Shown here: positions 23,288 to 32,297 of the stretch, piece after piece
Position numbering within the stretch: position 1 is the stretch's first letter
Layout: each line of letters begins with the position of its first letter
Source of the DNA: an uncultured Collinsella sp.
Lineage (GTDB): Bacteria > Actinomycetota > Coriobacteriia > Coriobacteriales > Coriobacteriaceae
DNA: 64,000 nucleotides
Direction: 5' to 3'
Assembly (NCBI GenBank): GCA_900752215.1
Contig: CAADUO010000003.1
Coordinates: 5,109 to 69,108, forward strand
The notes under the pieces: model-generated
What the model saw: only the letters and a program-made list of their open reading frames with translations
The model's database searches: none
Told to the model about the DNA's origin: nothing
Translations under genes and position numbers: made by a program

Positions 23288-25440
23288 TACGACCCACCGC
23301 CCAGAACGCCAACCAGCGTGGCGACATCGACGGTGAGCGGGATGGAGCCGCCGCCGGGCAGAGGAATCTCCGCAAGTGTGAACACCGTACCGCTAATGGT
23401 GCGTTCGACTTGATATTCCAACGCCTCGCAAAGCGCCTTGGGATCGGTCACGCCCAACGGAATACTTCGCAGTTTGTCTTGCGCTTGAGAGAGACCCGCA
23501 ATGTCAGACCCCGGACTCTTAATGACATTTGCGGAATCGGTCAGCACCGGCTTTCGCAGGCGCAAGTCGCACGGTTCCAAACCCAGCGCCGCCACGGACG
23601 CCGAAACGGTATCGCCGAGCCACGATGCAATGGAGCCCAACGCACCGCTGCCCCCTCCTAGGTCTTTAATCATCTCGTCCATAAGTTCGTCGGCCGAACC
23701 TTGGATGTCTCCGTATCCCACGAGTAGCCGTCCCCAAACATCCATGACGCCGTCGAGCACGCCGGCAACGCCGCCCGAGCGTTCCTTCAATGTCGAGAAA
23801 AATCGCGAAAGCATGTTGTTTTGCGCCGTCGCCTCATCGGGCGCCAGCACCGCGGCAGAGATAGCACCGCGATCGCCAAGCCTGACTGCCGCGTTAAACG
23901 AGGAGTTAAGTTGATCGGGGCTGGTAATGTCACCCGAAACTGCAAAGGCGACCACGCCGTTGCGGCCAGGTGGGGCGATACGCGGGCGCTCGCCGGAAAG
24001 CGCTTTAATGGCCTGGTCAAACGCATTGCCCGCACGGTCGGCCTCATCCTCGGTCTGACGCTCAAGTTCGAGTTCTTTGTTGCGGCATTCGACGTAGTCT
24101 TCCAGAGCCTCTTTGAATCGATCAAAGTGGTACTCAAAGCCGTTTTCGATAGAAGTCGAAGGAGCCGCAACGGCACCGAGCGACGAAACACCAAAATGGC
24201 ATCTATTGCATTTGTCCTGCCCGTCATAAGCAGCAACCGAGGCCAGCCCGCATGGCGCCCCCTTCTTATAGTTGGGGCAACTCGTTCCGTAATGCAGATA
24301 CGTCTTGCCATCGATGGCACTGGTTGGCCACACCGTATCGGTATAGAGTTCCGTCGCTCGCACCTCGTCAGTGTTGCGCGGCAACAGCGGGATATAGGAA
24401 GCGACTTCATCTCCGTCCTCGGTTACATATGCACGATTGACCTCTGTACTCGCATAGGTGTAAAACGCCTTGCGCGCCGCCGACTCCGCCTTCGTCTCGA
24501 CGCTTGAACCCTGCGGTTTTTCGTCTGCCAGGCGTTGACGGTAGTAGGTCTTCGCGCGGTCGAGCGCCACCTGTGGCTCCCACGAAATGCTCGAGGCATA
24601 ATGCGGGTTCTGCTCACCCGAGAGCTTTGCCAAACTCCTCGCACGTTCCCACATGCATGAACAGCTACCGACCGAAGCCGGAACCGATCCACCGCAATCC
24701 GCAAGCCAGGCGCGTTCTTTTGCTTTCGCCGTCTCCTCCGAGGCCTTCTGCAGCTCATCTGCTGCGCGCTCCAGATCTTTCGATGTGTCTTTAATGGCAT
24801 CGGTCGAGATCTCAGAACCCTCGAGCGCAACGAAATCCGACTCGGACATCCTGGGCACGGCAAGCGCCGTACCGGTATAGGTCACACTATCGGTATCCTG
24901 CGCCGACACCGCCTGCGTGGCACGCGCGGCAATCAGATACGGCAGAGCCGTCTCGATTTTCTGCAAGCCTTCCGATGCGCTTTTGGCAAACTTGTTGCGC
25001 GTTTTAATGATCTCAATCCCGGTGTCGACCATATTGCCGGCAACTGGTTCGGCACCCGGGATGAGGATGGCGACCAGGCCCGTCCCGATCGTGGCAAACC
25101 CCGCTAGCCCCAGACTCAAGATGCTCGCATCAACCACCGTGGCAGCCGTGTGATAGGACGACACTACGTTGGCACCCGCCAGCGCGCCGCTATCGGCCGC
25201 CACCTGGGTGTCCCCCGCGCGCGACATGCTCCATATCGCCGCGGTCGACGAAAACAACAACGTGAGCACCACTAGGATGACCACGGCAGAAGAAAGCGTG
25301 GTGTAGGCACCGTCTTCGATAAACAGGTCGATACCGGCGCGGCCCATAAAGCCGCCTCGCTTGCGATGGCAGCTCGGACGGCGCGTCAAAACGCATCTAG
25401 ACCAGAAACGCTTAATCCCATGTAGCAATCCACGAATCAT
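23287..25440 (-). CDS. Large TadG-like pilus-associated protein with a cysteine-rich region
   Basis: A protein of 717 residues. After a basic leader comes one hydrophobic segment (TLSSAVVILVVLTLLFSSTAA), followed by the pattern MSRAGDTQVAADSGALAGANVV, which matches the TadG/Flp-assembly N-terminus (AADSAALAGA). The long exported part contains helical/coiled segments (AADELQKASEETAKAKERAW) and clustered cysteines (CSCM, CPNYKKGAPC, CNRC), unusual for TadG. It lacks a von Willebrand domain as far as I can see. The ATG at 25440 follows GGAGGGAG; it overlaps the preceding gene by 29 bases. Confidence 0.8.
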   Translation of the reverse strand: MIRGLLHGIKRFWSRCVLTRRPSCHRKRGGFMGRAGIDLFIEDGAYTTLSSAVVILVVLTLLFSSTAAIWSMSRAGDTQVAADSGALAGANVVSSYHTAATVVDASILSLGLAGFATIGTGLVAILIPGAEPVAGNMVDTGIEIIKTRNKFAKSASEGLQKIETALPYLIAARATQAVSAQDTDSVTYTGTALAVPRMSESDFVALEGSEISTDAIKDTSKDLERAADELQKASEETAKAKERAWLADCGGSVPASVGSCSCMWERARSLAKLSGEQNPHYASSISWEPQVALDRAKTYYRQRLADEKPQGSSVETKAESAARKAFYTYASTEVNRAYVTEDGDEVASYIPLLPRNTDEVRATELYTDTVWPTSAIDGKTYLHYGTSCPNYKKGAPCGLASVAAYDGQDKCNRCHFGVSSLGAVAAPSTSIENGFEYHFDRFKEALEDYVECRNKELELERQTEDEADRAGNAFDQAIKALSGERPRIAPPGRNGVVAFAVSGDITSPDQLNSSFNAAVRLGDRGAISAAVLAPDEATAQNNMLSRFFSTLKERSGGVAGVLDGVMDVWGRLLVGYGDIQGSADELMDEMIKDLGGGSGALGSIASWLGDTVSASVAALGLEPCDLRLRKPVLTDSANVIKSPGSDIAGLSQAQDKLRSIPLGVTDPKALCEALEYQVERTISGTVFTLAEIPLPGGGSIPLTVDVATLVGVLGGGS

Positions 25441-25948
25441 AATCTCCCTCCAGCCATTCGGGACGTGATTGATATGAGACATCAACCTTGAGCTCAACGT
25501 AGCCGCCCTCGGCGGTACCACCCATAGCCTGCGCAAACGCACCGATCACAGGCAACGGCCTGACCTCGCCGGAAACGGACACGGACGAGACGCCACCCGC
25601 ACCGGCCCGACCAAGCTCGATATTCCACGACAACGGCCCGCCGGCATGAAAGATCGAAACGTTGGGCACCGCGGCAAGCCGGCGGCGGGTGAACTCCTTA
25701 AGATCGTCGTCCTCCGCCGTCGTCGTGGTCATGAGCCGCGCGGTCTCGGCGGCGGCAGACTCCATGACCGCGCGCGTATAGAGCAGGCACACCGGTTGCA
25801 GTGCGAGAAGGATGAGCGTCAGAAACGTCGGCAGCAAAAAAGCGGCCTCGACCGTAGACTGCGCCCGGTCCTCGCGCGCGATATCAATACAACGCAATGT
25901 CCTTAGCGCCCGCAGCGGCGTCGATAACCGACGTCGAGGCAACGCCAT
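25412..25948 (-). CDS. TadE-like minor pilin
   Basis: TadE-family protein with prepilin-type motif RAQSTVEAAFLLPTFLTLILL and an exported domain of about 130 residues. Start choice is uncertain. The ATG at 25948 overlaps the preceding small pilin gene by 65 bases and lacks a clear Shine-Dalgarno. A TTG at 25897 leaves a shorter, more typical leader (MRCIDIAREDRAQSTVE) but has AAGGA only 2 bases away. Frames extending to 26164 are certainly antisense to real genes. Confidence 0.78.
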   Translation of the reverse strand: MALPRRRLSTPLRALRTLRCIDIAREDRAQSTVEAAFLLPTFLTLILLALQPVCLLYTRAVMESAAAETARLMTTTTAEDDDLKEFTRRRLAAVPNVSIFHAGGPLSWNIELGRAGAGGVSSVSVSGEVRPLPVIGAFAQAMGGTAEGGYVELKVDVSYQSRPEWLEGDYDSWIATWD

Positions 25949-26102
25949 GGGATGCCGCCCGCTCAACCAGCGCCGCCAAGCGCCCATCGGTGCCAGCACG
26001 CCAAAGCCCCGCGATCGCCAGCACGATCGATAACAGCGCCACCGTGACGATGGCGTATTCCACAGTCGCTTGGGCAACCTCTTCACGCAGAACGCCATGC
26101 AT
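25884..26102 (-). CDS. Small pilin-like protein, 72 aa
   Basis: A short protein with leader MHGVLREEV, then the prepilin-type motif AQATVEYAIVTVALLSIVLAI (Glu-Tyr as in Flp) and a short helical tail. It may be a second pilin subunit or a minor pseudopilin. AAGGAGG lies 9 bases before the ATG, one base after the preceding stop codon. Its tail is followed directly by the TadE-like frame. Confidence 0.78.
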   Translation of the reverse strand: MHGVLREEVAQATVEYAIVTVALLSIVLAIAGLWRAGTDGRLAALVERAASHGVASTSVIDAAAGAKDIALY

Positions 26103-26103
26103 T

Positions 26104-26667
26104 TCACGATCCCTCCTTTGAGCTTATTGTTTGCGGGACCAGGCGCACGGCGCGCAGACGACACGAAGCATCGCCGGTATCCGCGGCAACCGTCACCATA
26201 TCGACCCAGCCGCGTCCGTCACGCACGATGGCGCCCCATACGTTGCCCTTAATATCGAGATAGCCGCTCAGGGCGAGCTGGGCCGTTGGCACCTCGCGGT
26301 AGGCGCGTAACATATCCGCCGCTGCCTCGGTCATCGGTCGGTCCTCGGACCATGCAAGCCGGACCGCAATCGCGTTGTCCTCAGGCGAATCCGTCGCAGT
26401 GCCAGACCGCTTGTCGAGCGTCCGCAGAAAGGTTTGCGCCGTGACAGCGACATCCGAATCGTCCGCATCTCGCATCTCATCTTTTTGAGTCGCCACCGCC
26501 GAATCTGAGCCCGAATCGAAGGCGGCCCCAGGACGCTGCTGCCGCGCGGCGTTAAGCCCCCAAAGCACCGCCGCTATCGCCACGGTCAGGCAAGCAAACA
26601 CCAGCAGCACCCCGATGGGGCGCTCGCCCTCTACAGACTGTTGATGCCCTCGCTGATAGCGTTCCAT
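26104..26667 (-). CDS. Tad-locus membrane protein of unknown function
   Basis: A 187-residue protein. A short N-terminal charged stretch precedes one transmembrane helix (IGVLLVFACLTVAIAAVLWGL, about residues 18-38), followed by an extracytoplasmic domain containing two repeated helical segments and a beta-rich end (GNVWGAIVRDGRGWVDMVTV). I do not recognise the family. The start codon lies inside flp (37-base overlap), so coupling is likely. Its position between the major pilin and the minor pilins suggests a role in pilus assembly or anchoring. Confidence 0.65.
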   Translation of the reverse strand: MERYQRGHQQSVEGERPIGVLLVFACLTVAIAAVLWGLNAARQQRPGAAFDSGSDSAVATQKDEMRDADDSDVAVTAQTFLRTLDKRSGTATDSPEDNAIAVRLAWSEDRPMTEAAADMLRAYREVPTAQLALSGYLDIKGNVWGAIVRDGRGWVDMVTVAADTGDASCRLRAVRLVPQTISSKEGS

Positions 26668-26864
26668 AGATCTTGGACCTTGCCTTTAAATGCAACGATG
26701 GCAATAATCGCGATCACCACAAGCACGCCCACCAAAATGGCGTACTCGGTGGTACCCTGCGCGCTCTCCTCCCGCAACAGCTCCTTGGCATGCTGGCGAG
26801 CGCGGATCGCCCGGCAAAAAGCCCAGTTCCAAGCCTTGTCAGCAACTTCGACCATCGTGTTCAT
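26631..26864 (-). CDS. flp: Flp-family type IVb major pilin
   Basis: A 77-residue prepilin. A basic leader (RARQHAKELLREES) ends at AQGTTEYAILVGVLVV, the Flp signature with Glu-Tyr at positions 5-6 after the predicted cut (after Ala35), and a hydrophobic helix to Phe59. It would be cleaved by a TadV-type peptidase, not seen in this window. GGGAGGAA precedes the ATG. It lies directly downstream of tadC, the reverse of loci where flp is first. Confidence 0.9.
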   Translation of the reverse strand: MNTMVEVADKAWNWAFCRAIRARQHAKELLREESAQGTTEYAILVGVLVVIAIIAIVAFKGKVQDLWNAISEGINSL

Positions 26865-26874
26865 GTATTCCTCC

Positions 26875-27516
26875 CTACATCATCCCGCCTGCTCCCAGCA
26901 GCGGGCCCAATATGGACAGAAGCAACGCCGGCAAGATGAGCGTGCCGGTGGGGATCAGCAGCTTGACGGGCGCACGCTCGATCTCACGCTCGACCGCGGC
27001 GCGATGAGCCGCACGGATCTCGCGACTTTGAGCGGCCAGCGTCTCGGCAAGTGGGGCACCCAGGGCGAGCGCCTGCCCCACCGTGATGGCAAAGGTCTCG
27101 AGCGCTCGTACGTCCAGATCGCGCGCGGCGGCCAACAACTCGTCCTCACGCGTGCCCACGCCCACCTGCCACGCCATGCAGGCCCGCTCAAGGCGAAGAG
27201 CCAGCACTGACCGGCGGTTGGCGCAGAAAATCTCAAGCGCCGCATCAAACGAAAGACCGGCCGAAAGACCCAAGCGCACAACATCGATCATCTCGGACAC
27301 TTCGCCGAGCGAAACTCGCGCCGGGCCGCCCGCTCCAACCGCGCCCTTCACTCGCGCGGTCAGGGCATCGACCACTGAGCGACCCGCGGCAGCGACCAGC
27401 ACCGCCTCGCGCTTGCAGGCCCCTGCGATCTTGCGTGCATCCGCCCGATCCAAACCCGTCGCGATAAATACACTCAGGGCGCACAGGCAAGCCGCAACTG
27501 CAACTGGGGCGCTCAT
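26875..27516 (-). CDS. tadC: Tad pilus inner-membrane platform protein TadC
   Basis: GspF/TadC-type platform subunit of 213 residues. A TadC/GspF core (EMIDVVRLGLSAGLSFDAALEI... ALALGAPLAETLAAQSREIR) is followed by a C-terminal membrane hairpin (KLLIPTGTLILPALLLSILGP). The ATG at 27516 overlaps the tadB stop and has GGTGGAG upstream. Longer upstream frames overlap tadB antisense and were rejected. Confidence 0.87.
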   Translation of the reverse strand: MSAPVAVAACLCALSVFIATGLDRADARKIAGACKREAVLVAAAGRSVVDALTARVKGAVGAGGPARVSLGEVSEMIDVVRLGLSAGLSFDAALEIFCANRRSVLALRLERACMAWQVGVGTREDELLAAARDLDVRALETFAITVGQALALGAPLAETLAAQSREIRAAHRAAVEREIERAPVKLLIPTGTLILPALLLSILGPLLGAGGMM

Positions 27517-28439
27517 AGCTCCACCCTCATAATGCGCCGGATAACCACCAGGGCAACGGCGTTGAGGGCGAGACCCAGCACCACAGCGCCCGCACCGGCA
27601 GGCGTCGCAAGACCGCGACGAAAATCTGCCGAAAGCAGCGCCAACACCGCGCACATGCCCGCCGGCATCGCCGCGACCATATGCGCCGACATGCGAGCCT
27701 GCGACGTCTTGACATCCAGGCGGCGCTTGAGCTCAATGCGCTCCCCTACCATGCTCGACGCCTCGGACAGCAAGTCGGCAAGCGGAGCGCCGGTGCGCTG
27801 TGACACCTTAAGCGCCAAGGTCACAAGCGAAAGACCGGGGGCGTCGATGCGCACGAGCAAGTCATCGAGCGCGTCGGTCGCCGAGATACCGCAATCGATC
27901 GCCGCCGCCACCCGCAAAAACTCGGTATGCACCGGTTCTTGCGCATGAGCGCCCACAAAGCGCATGCCCTGGGCCAGCGAATGTCCCGAGGCAAGCGACA
28001 TGGAAAGTGCGGTAAACGCCTCGGGCATGGCCTCTTCTGCATCGTGTTGCTCGCGCCGGCTCTCAAAGCCATCCCGAGCGGCGCCAGCGGCAATCGGAGC
28101 AACAAGTCCCAAGGCAAACCCGAGGGGCGATAACGACACCATCGTTAGTAAAACGCTGCAGACACCGCTCGATAGCAGTAGAAACGCCAAACGCCCCGAA
28201 GCATCTTCAATCACGAGGCCAAGGCGATGCGCCGGAGCCAGCGATGCCCACGAACGGGCGATCTTTTTCAGCAGATCGTTTTCCACCAGCTCACGCGGCA
28301 GCTTCTCTGCCACCGTCTCGAGCGCCTGACGCGCCAGCTCCGCCGGCGGCACCTGCGGCACACGAGGTTCCGCCCCGCACGCCGTCGCAACAGAAAACCC
28401 TGCCAAACCCCCTACGACGAGGGGCACAGCGACCTCCAT
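27513..28439 (-). CDS. tadB: Tad pilus inner-membrane platform protein TadB
   Basis: A 308-residue TadB. Membrane segments lie near residues 85-125 and at the C-terminus; between them the GspF-type domain carries EAMPEAFTALSMSLASGHSL and LKVSQRTGAPLADLLSEAS. It pairs with TadC as the platform on which the TadA motor acts. It begins inside tadA (28-base overlap, GGAGG before ATG) and abuts tadC. Confidence 0.9.
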   Translation of the reverse strand: MEVAVPLVVGGLAGFSVATACGAEPRVPQVPPAELARQALETVAEKLPRELVENDLLKKIARSWASLAPAHRLGLVIEDASGRLAFLLLSSGVCSVLLTMVSLSPLGFALGLVAPIAAGAARDGFESRREQHDAEEAMPEAFTALSMSLASGHSLAQGMRFVGAHAQEPVHTEFLRVAAAIDCGISATDALDDLLVRIDAPGLSLVTLALKVSQRTGAPLADLLSEASSMVGERIELKRRLDVKTSQARMSAHMVAAMPAGMCAVLALLSADFRRGLATPAGAGAVVLGLALNAVALVVIRRIMRVEL

Positions 28440-29740
28440 TCGTCCACCTCCTCTTGTGTGAGCGTCCCCGACCGCAGGCCTTCTGCGATAAACGGCGGCT
28501 CGCGGTCAAGCGCCCAGGTGCGCTCGGCGGCATCGAAAGTCACATAGCGCTCGAGCTCTACGCCGCCCGACGCGGCGCGACGCACCCCCGAATACGAGGA
28601 GACGAAGCGCCTGCCATCGGCGTGGCGCTCGGACATCACGATGCCGTCGAGCGCCATGGCAATCTGCTCCTCGATGAGCTCGCTCGGCAGATCGATGCCA
28701 TAACGTGCAAGCAACGTCAGACGCACCACGGTCTCCTGTTCTGAACCCGCATGAAGTGTGGTGAGCGACCCGTCGTGGCCCGTATTCATGGCCTGCAACA
28801 TGTCGCAGCACTCGGCACCGCGCACCTCGCCCACCACGATGCGGTCGGGGCGCATGCGCAGGGCATTGGTCACCAGGTCGCGGATCGTCACCGCGCCCTC
28901 GCCCTCAATTGAAGCCTCGCGCGCCTCTAGGCGCACCACGTGCGGATGATGCGCAAACTTGAGCTCGGCAGAGTCCTCGATCGTCACGATGCGCTCGCCG
29001 GTGGAAATCTCGCATGACAGCGCGTTGAGCAGGGTGGTCTTACCAGATCCCGTGCCTCCCGCAACCGCCAGGTCCTGTCGCAGCGACACCGCGCACGACA
29101 GCAGCTGCGCATACCAAAGCGGCAGTGACCCCAGCCCCACAAGCTCGTCCAGCGAGCAGATGCGGTCCGAGAACTTTCGGATGGTGAGAATCGGTCCGTC
29201 AATCGCCACAGGCGGAATCACCGCGTTGACGCGATAGCCCGTTTTAAGGCGAGCGTTGACGATGGGGCTGCGCTCGTCGATACGGCGGCCAAGTGGCGAG
29301 ATGATGCGGTCGATAAGCACACGGATCTGCTCATCATCCTCAAACGCATGCTCGATAGGGTACAAGACGCCGCCGCGTTCAAAGAAGGCCGAGCGGCAGC
29401 CGTTGATCATGATCTCGGTAACGGTGTCGTCCTCGATGAGCGGCTGCAACGGCCCCAGGCCCACCACGTCATCCAAAATCTCGTCGATGATGGTCTCGCG
29501 TTCGGACGTCGCGAGATCGGTCGGTTCCTCAACATTGAGCGCCGCCTCCACCGCGGGACGCAATTCCGAGCGGGCAAGCGCCGGGTCGATATAGGCGCTG
29601 ATACGCGCCACTTCGTCGTAACCCATGCGGTCCATCACAGCGCGCTTGGTGCGTCGTTTCACCGCGCGACGACGCCCCGCATCTACAGGCGCTGCAGCCG
29701 CTGCAGCGCCGGCAGCCTTAATCCTCGTTTGCAGGCTCAT
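28412..29740 (-). CDS. tadA: Tad pilus assembly ATPase TadA/CpaF
   Basis: Hexameric secretion ATPase that powers Flp pilus assembly. Length is 442 residues. The N-terminal domain has the CpaF marks GLGPLQPLIED, VTEIMING and GRRIDERSPIVNARL. Walker A AGGTGSGKTTLL is at about 227-238, the Asp box and Walker B at MRPDRIVVGEVRGAE, and the His-box GHDGSLTTLHA after it. The ATG overlaps the tadZ stop codon (ATGA). Confidence 0.95.
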   Translation of the reverse strand: MSLQTRIKAAGAAAAAAPVDAGRRRAVKRRTKRAVMDRMGYDEVARISAYIDPALARSELRPAVEAALNVEEPTDLATSERETIIDEILDDVVGLGPLQPLIEDDTVTEIMINGCRSAFFERGGVLYPIEHAFEDDEQIRVLIDRIISPLGRRIDERSPIVNARLKTGYRVNAVIPPVAIDGPILTIRKFSDRICSLDELVGLGSLPLWYAQLLSCAVSLRQDLAVAGGTGSGKTTLLNALSCEISTGERIVTIEDSAELKFAHHPHVVRLEAREASIEGEGAVTIRDLVTNALRMRPDRIVVGEVRGAECCDMLQAMNTGHDGSLTTLHAGSEQETVVRLTLLARYGIDLPSELIEEQIAMALDGIVMSERHADGRRFVSSYSGVRRAASGGVELERYVTFDAAERTWALDREPPFIAEGLRSGTLTQEEVDEWRSLCPSS

Positions 29741-31386
29741 CGCTGATCACCCTCGCGCGACCAGGGAAGGCGGATACGCGGGCGTTCGGTGCGCGTTGCA
29801 CGGTCGGCGACCATATCGCTCCAAGGGCCGACGGCGCACCCCAGTTCCACGAGCATCTCGCGCGTGGCCTCGCGCACGCTGGTCGCGAAAGCGCTCGTCT
29901 GACCCACTGCCTCGTCAGCGCGCCCAAACGCCATGAGCGCGGCGAGATCCTGCCCGCCATCGGCGATACGAATCTTTGAGCTCAACGCACAGGCAATCTC
30001 AAAGCGCATGGCGACGTCCTCGTCTGCCCCGCGCGCACCGAACCGGTTGAACACGGCGCTCATGCGCGTGCGCGGCACACCTACTCGACTTGCCAGTTCA
30101 ATGACGCGCGACGCCGATGTCGCGGACGACACCGCCGCATCGCCAACGACCAGGCAACGGTCGCTCGCCGCCACCGCAGCCGCCACGGCATCGCCCCAAA
30201 AGACCGAGGTATCGATAAAGACCACGTCGGATTCGCGACGCAGGACATCAAGCAGCAGCTCCACCGGACGTGCCATGAGCTCGGCTTGCTCGGGCGCCGC
30301 AACGGGACCCCAGAGCGTAACGCCCGGCGCCACGCGCATCGATGCGGCCACGATATCCGGCTCGGCAAGCGCGCCCGCCACCGACGGCTCGATAAGTGCC
30401 GCCATATCACGCGGAGCATCGACGCCTAACAAGTCGTAAAGGTTTCCAAACATCAGGTCCAGGTCGAGCACGGCGGCACGCAAGCCCAACAGCGACGATG
30501 CGTGTGCCATGGTGGCAACGATCGTCGACTTGCCGCAACCGCCCGAGCCCGAAATGACGCAGACGACCGGAGCTCGATGCGGCGAAGCGGCAGCGTCTGC
30601 CGGCGGCATCGGAGGCGGCGGGGCGGGCGTCGGTGACAGCGTCCCCGTCTCCCCCGCCGCAACTACACGCTGCGTCCAAGCCGGCATGGCGGCTTGTTCG
30701 GTCTGCGAGGCAGGCTCGTTCTGCGCAATCTGCTCATGCTGCATCAGCGACAACTCGCCGCACCCGGCAAAGCCCTCAACTTCGTCGAGTTCATCCGCCA
30801 GATTCACGCCGTGCACGTATCCCATATCTACAGCCGGGGAGTCGCCAGCATGCTGCGCCGGCCCTCCAGCGTCATCGCATACAAGGGGGTTCCGGGGGCG
30901 CCGACCATGCTCGGCTTCCGCTTTTCCACAATCATCAACACGCGGGCCTCTTGTAGCGCGAGGCGCCCCGGGTTCCCTATCAACAAAAGCATCGGGCTCA
31001 ATCGTCATGCGCCGATCGGAATCAACCGCTCCCTCGCCCGCGCGCCCGTTGCCGCATATACTGTGCGCAGCGATGACCTCGGTCGCCCCCGCGCGAAACA
31101 ACCCCTCGATATCCGACGGATCGAGTGCTTCTATCAAGACGACCACGCGACTCACGCGGCCTTCGGCCGTCAGGCGCGCAACAGTCTTGCGCACATCTTC
31201 GGTATCAAACAGAGACGCCGCGATGATGGCAGCTCCGCGGCGCGACGGAAACGCCCGCGCCATGGAAACCAGCCCGTCCAGGTCACCCACGCGAAGCACC
31301 TGTGCACCCGCGTCACGGCCCTCGACTTCCCGCTGCAACAGCCCGTAATCGCCGCACGCGCAGCACGCAAGCCAGATCGCCTTCAT
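29737..31386 (-). CDS. tadZ: TadZ/CpaE-like pilus localisation ATPase
   Basis: An N-terminal receiver-like domain (about residues 1-110) is joined by an unusually long disordered linker (about 112-272, ending in a proline run) to a MinD/ParA-type ATPase with a deviant Walker A, SGSGGCGKST, at about 280-289, followed by LDLDLMFGNLYDLLG. CpaE/TadZ proteins place the pilus machine at a cell site. The start is the ATG at 31386, with GGAGG 9 bases before; a GTG one codon earlier is also possible. Confidence 0.87.
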   Translation of the reverse strand: MKAIWLACCACGDYGLLQREVEGRDAGAQVLRVGDLDGLVSMARAFPSRRGAAIIAASLFDTEDVRKTVARLTAEGRVSRVVVLIEALDPSDIEGLFRAGATEVIAAHSICGNGRAGEGAVDSDRRMTIEPDAFVDREPGAPRATRGPRVDDCGKAEAEHGRRPRNPLVCDDAGGPAQHAGDSPAVDMGYVHGVNLADELDEVEGFAGCGELSLMQHEQIAQNEPASQTEQAAMPAWTQRVVAAGETGTLSPTPAPPPPMPPADAAASPHRAPVVCVISGSGGCGKSTIVATMAHASSLLGLRAAVLDLDLMFGNLYDLLGVDAPRDMAALIEPSVAGALAEPDIVAASMRVAPGVTLWGPVAAPEQAELMARPVELLLDVLRRESDVVFIDTSVFWGDAVAAAVAASDRCLVVGDAAVSSATSASRVIELASRVGVPRTRMSAVFNRFGARGADEDVAMRFEIACALSSKIRIADGGQDLAALMAFGRADEAVGQTSAFATSVREATREMLVELGCAVGPWSDMVADRATRTERPRIRLPWSREGDQR

Positions 31387-32045
31387 CACTCGTCGCCTCC
31401 GCTCTTTTTGCCGCGCGCCGTGGCGGGAATCGTCAAGCTGACCGTTCCCTTGCCCGAGGCTCCCAGCAGTTCCTTGACGTCTTCGGGGTCAGCCGCCAGC
31501 GTCACCCATTCGATCTTGCCCTCGCGCGTGGCACCGGAATCCTCACTGGTATCGATCACGTACGCGCCGCACAGCCGATCGGTTACGCCGTCTTTTTGCA
31601 CATACACATCCACGTAGCTGCCCACGCCCGTAGCACCGCCGACCGAGTGCTCGGCATCGACCGCCACCGAAACGGCGACCTTGCCCTTAGGCACCTCGAG
31701 CTTGTGGCTCTCGGCCTTGGTGTAGACATTGCAGATCACGGCGTTTTTGGGAATACGCGAAGTCGTCACGTCGCCGCGCACCTGGCGCAGCTCGGTCGCC
31801 GCGTCACGCGGCAGCAGACTCGTCAGCCATTCCTGGGTTATGACATTGGTCTCATCGAGGGTCTCGCCCACATCGATATCGCGCGCCGCAACGCATACCT
31901 CGACGCGATCGCCACCGTACTTGGCCAAGGTCTCAGCCTGGACCTGTTCGGCTTGCGAGCGGATCGACGAGCCGTAAACCATGCAGAGCAGAGCAGCGAG
32001 CACGCCCGCGACCAGACTGATAGCGATGCGCTTGCTCTTGTTCAC
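31386..32045 (-). CDS. cpaB: CpaB/RcpC-like SAF-domain protein
   Basis: A 219-residue Tad assembly protein. One N-terminal membrane helix (RIAISLVAGVLAALLCMVYGS) precedes an SAF-type beta-clip (VCVAARDIDVGETLDETNVI... SRIPKNAVI) and a C-terminal RcpC-like region (VSVAVDAEHSVGGATGVGSYVDVYV). The GTG at 32045 has GAGGAG 7 bases before; five codons earlier an ATG is less likely. It is the first gene of the tad operon, and the only outer-side component here, since no secretin gene exists in the locus. Confidence 0.85.
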   Translation of the reverse strand: MNKSKRIAISLVAGVLAALLCMVYGSSIRSQAEQVQAETLAKYGGDRVEVCVAARDIDVGETLDETNVITQEWLTSLLPRDAATELRQVRGDVTTSRIPKNAVICNVYTKAESHKLEVPKGKVAVSVAVDAEHSVGGATGVGSYVDVYVQKDGVTDRLCGAYVIDTSEDSGATREGKIEWVTLAADPEDVKELLGASGKGTVSLTIPATARGKKSGGDE

Positions 32046-32142
32046 GGCCGCTCCTCTCATGGCAGTGCCGGGCGAATGCCCGTACCACCATTGTCTGGGC
32101 GGTCAGAGTGCAAAGCGGCGCAATCGCGATCTTGGTTTTCGA

Positions 32143-32207
32143 TGTCAAACCAATCGCTGACCAGAAGCTGACCAGCCCGTCAAGCTCGTGGCAAGGTTTT
32201 GGTCAGC
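32143..32207 (-). promoter_or_regulatory. Repeated GGTCAGC sites upstream of the tad operon
   Basis: On the minus strand GGTCAGC occurs at 32156-32162 and 32167-32173, exactly 11 bases apart. A third, inverted copy lies at 32201-32207. A -35-like TTGACA (32143-32148) follows the phased pair. Helically phased sites next to a -35 suggest binding of an activator, but no convincing -10 is visible. Confidence 0.45.
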
Positions 32208-32244
32208 ACGTCAGCAAACTGCATGTTTCGAGGCTTTTCCGCAG

Positions 32245-32283
32245 CAAAAAAGCCGTCTCCCGAACAGTTGGGAGACGGCTGTC
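32245..32283 (-). terminator. rsgA terminator
   Basis: AGCCGTCTCCC AACTGTTC GGGAGACGGCT is followed by six T residues on the minus strand, just past the rsgA stop. Confidence 0.88.
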
Positions 32284-32297
32284 ATAGAAAAAATCAA

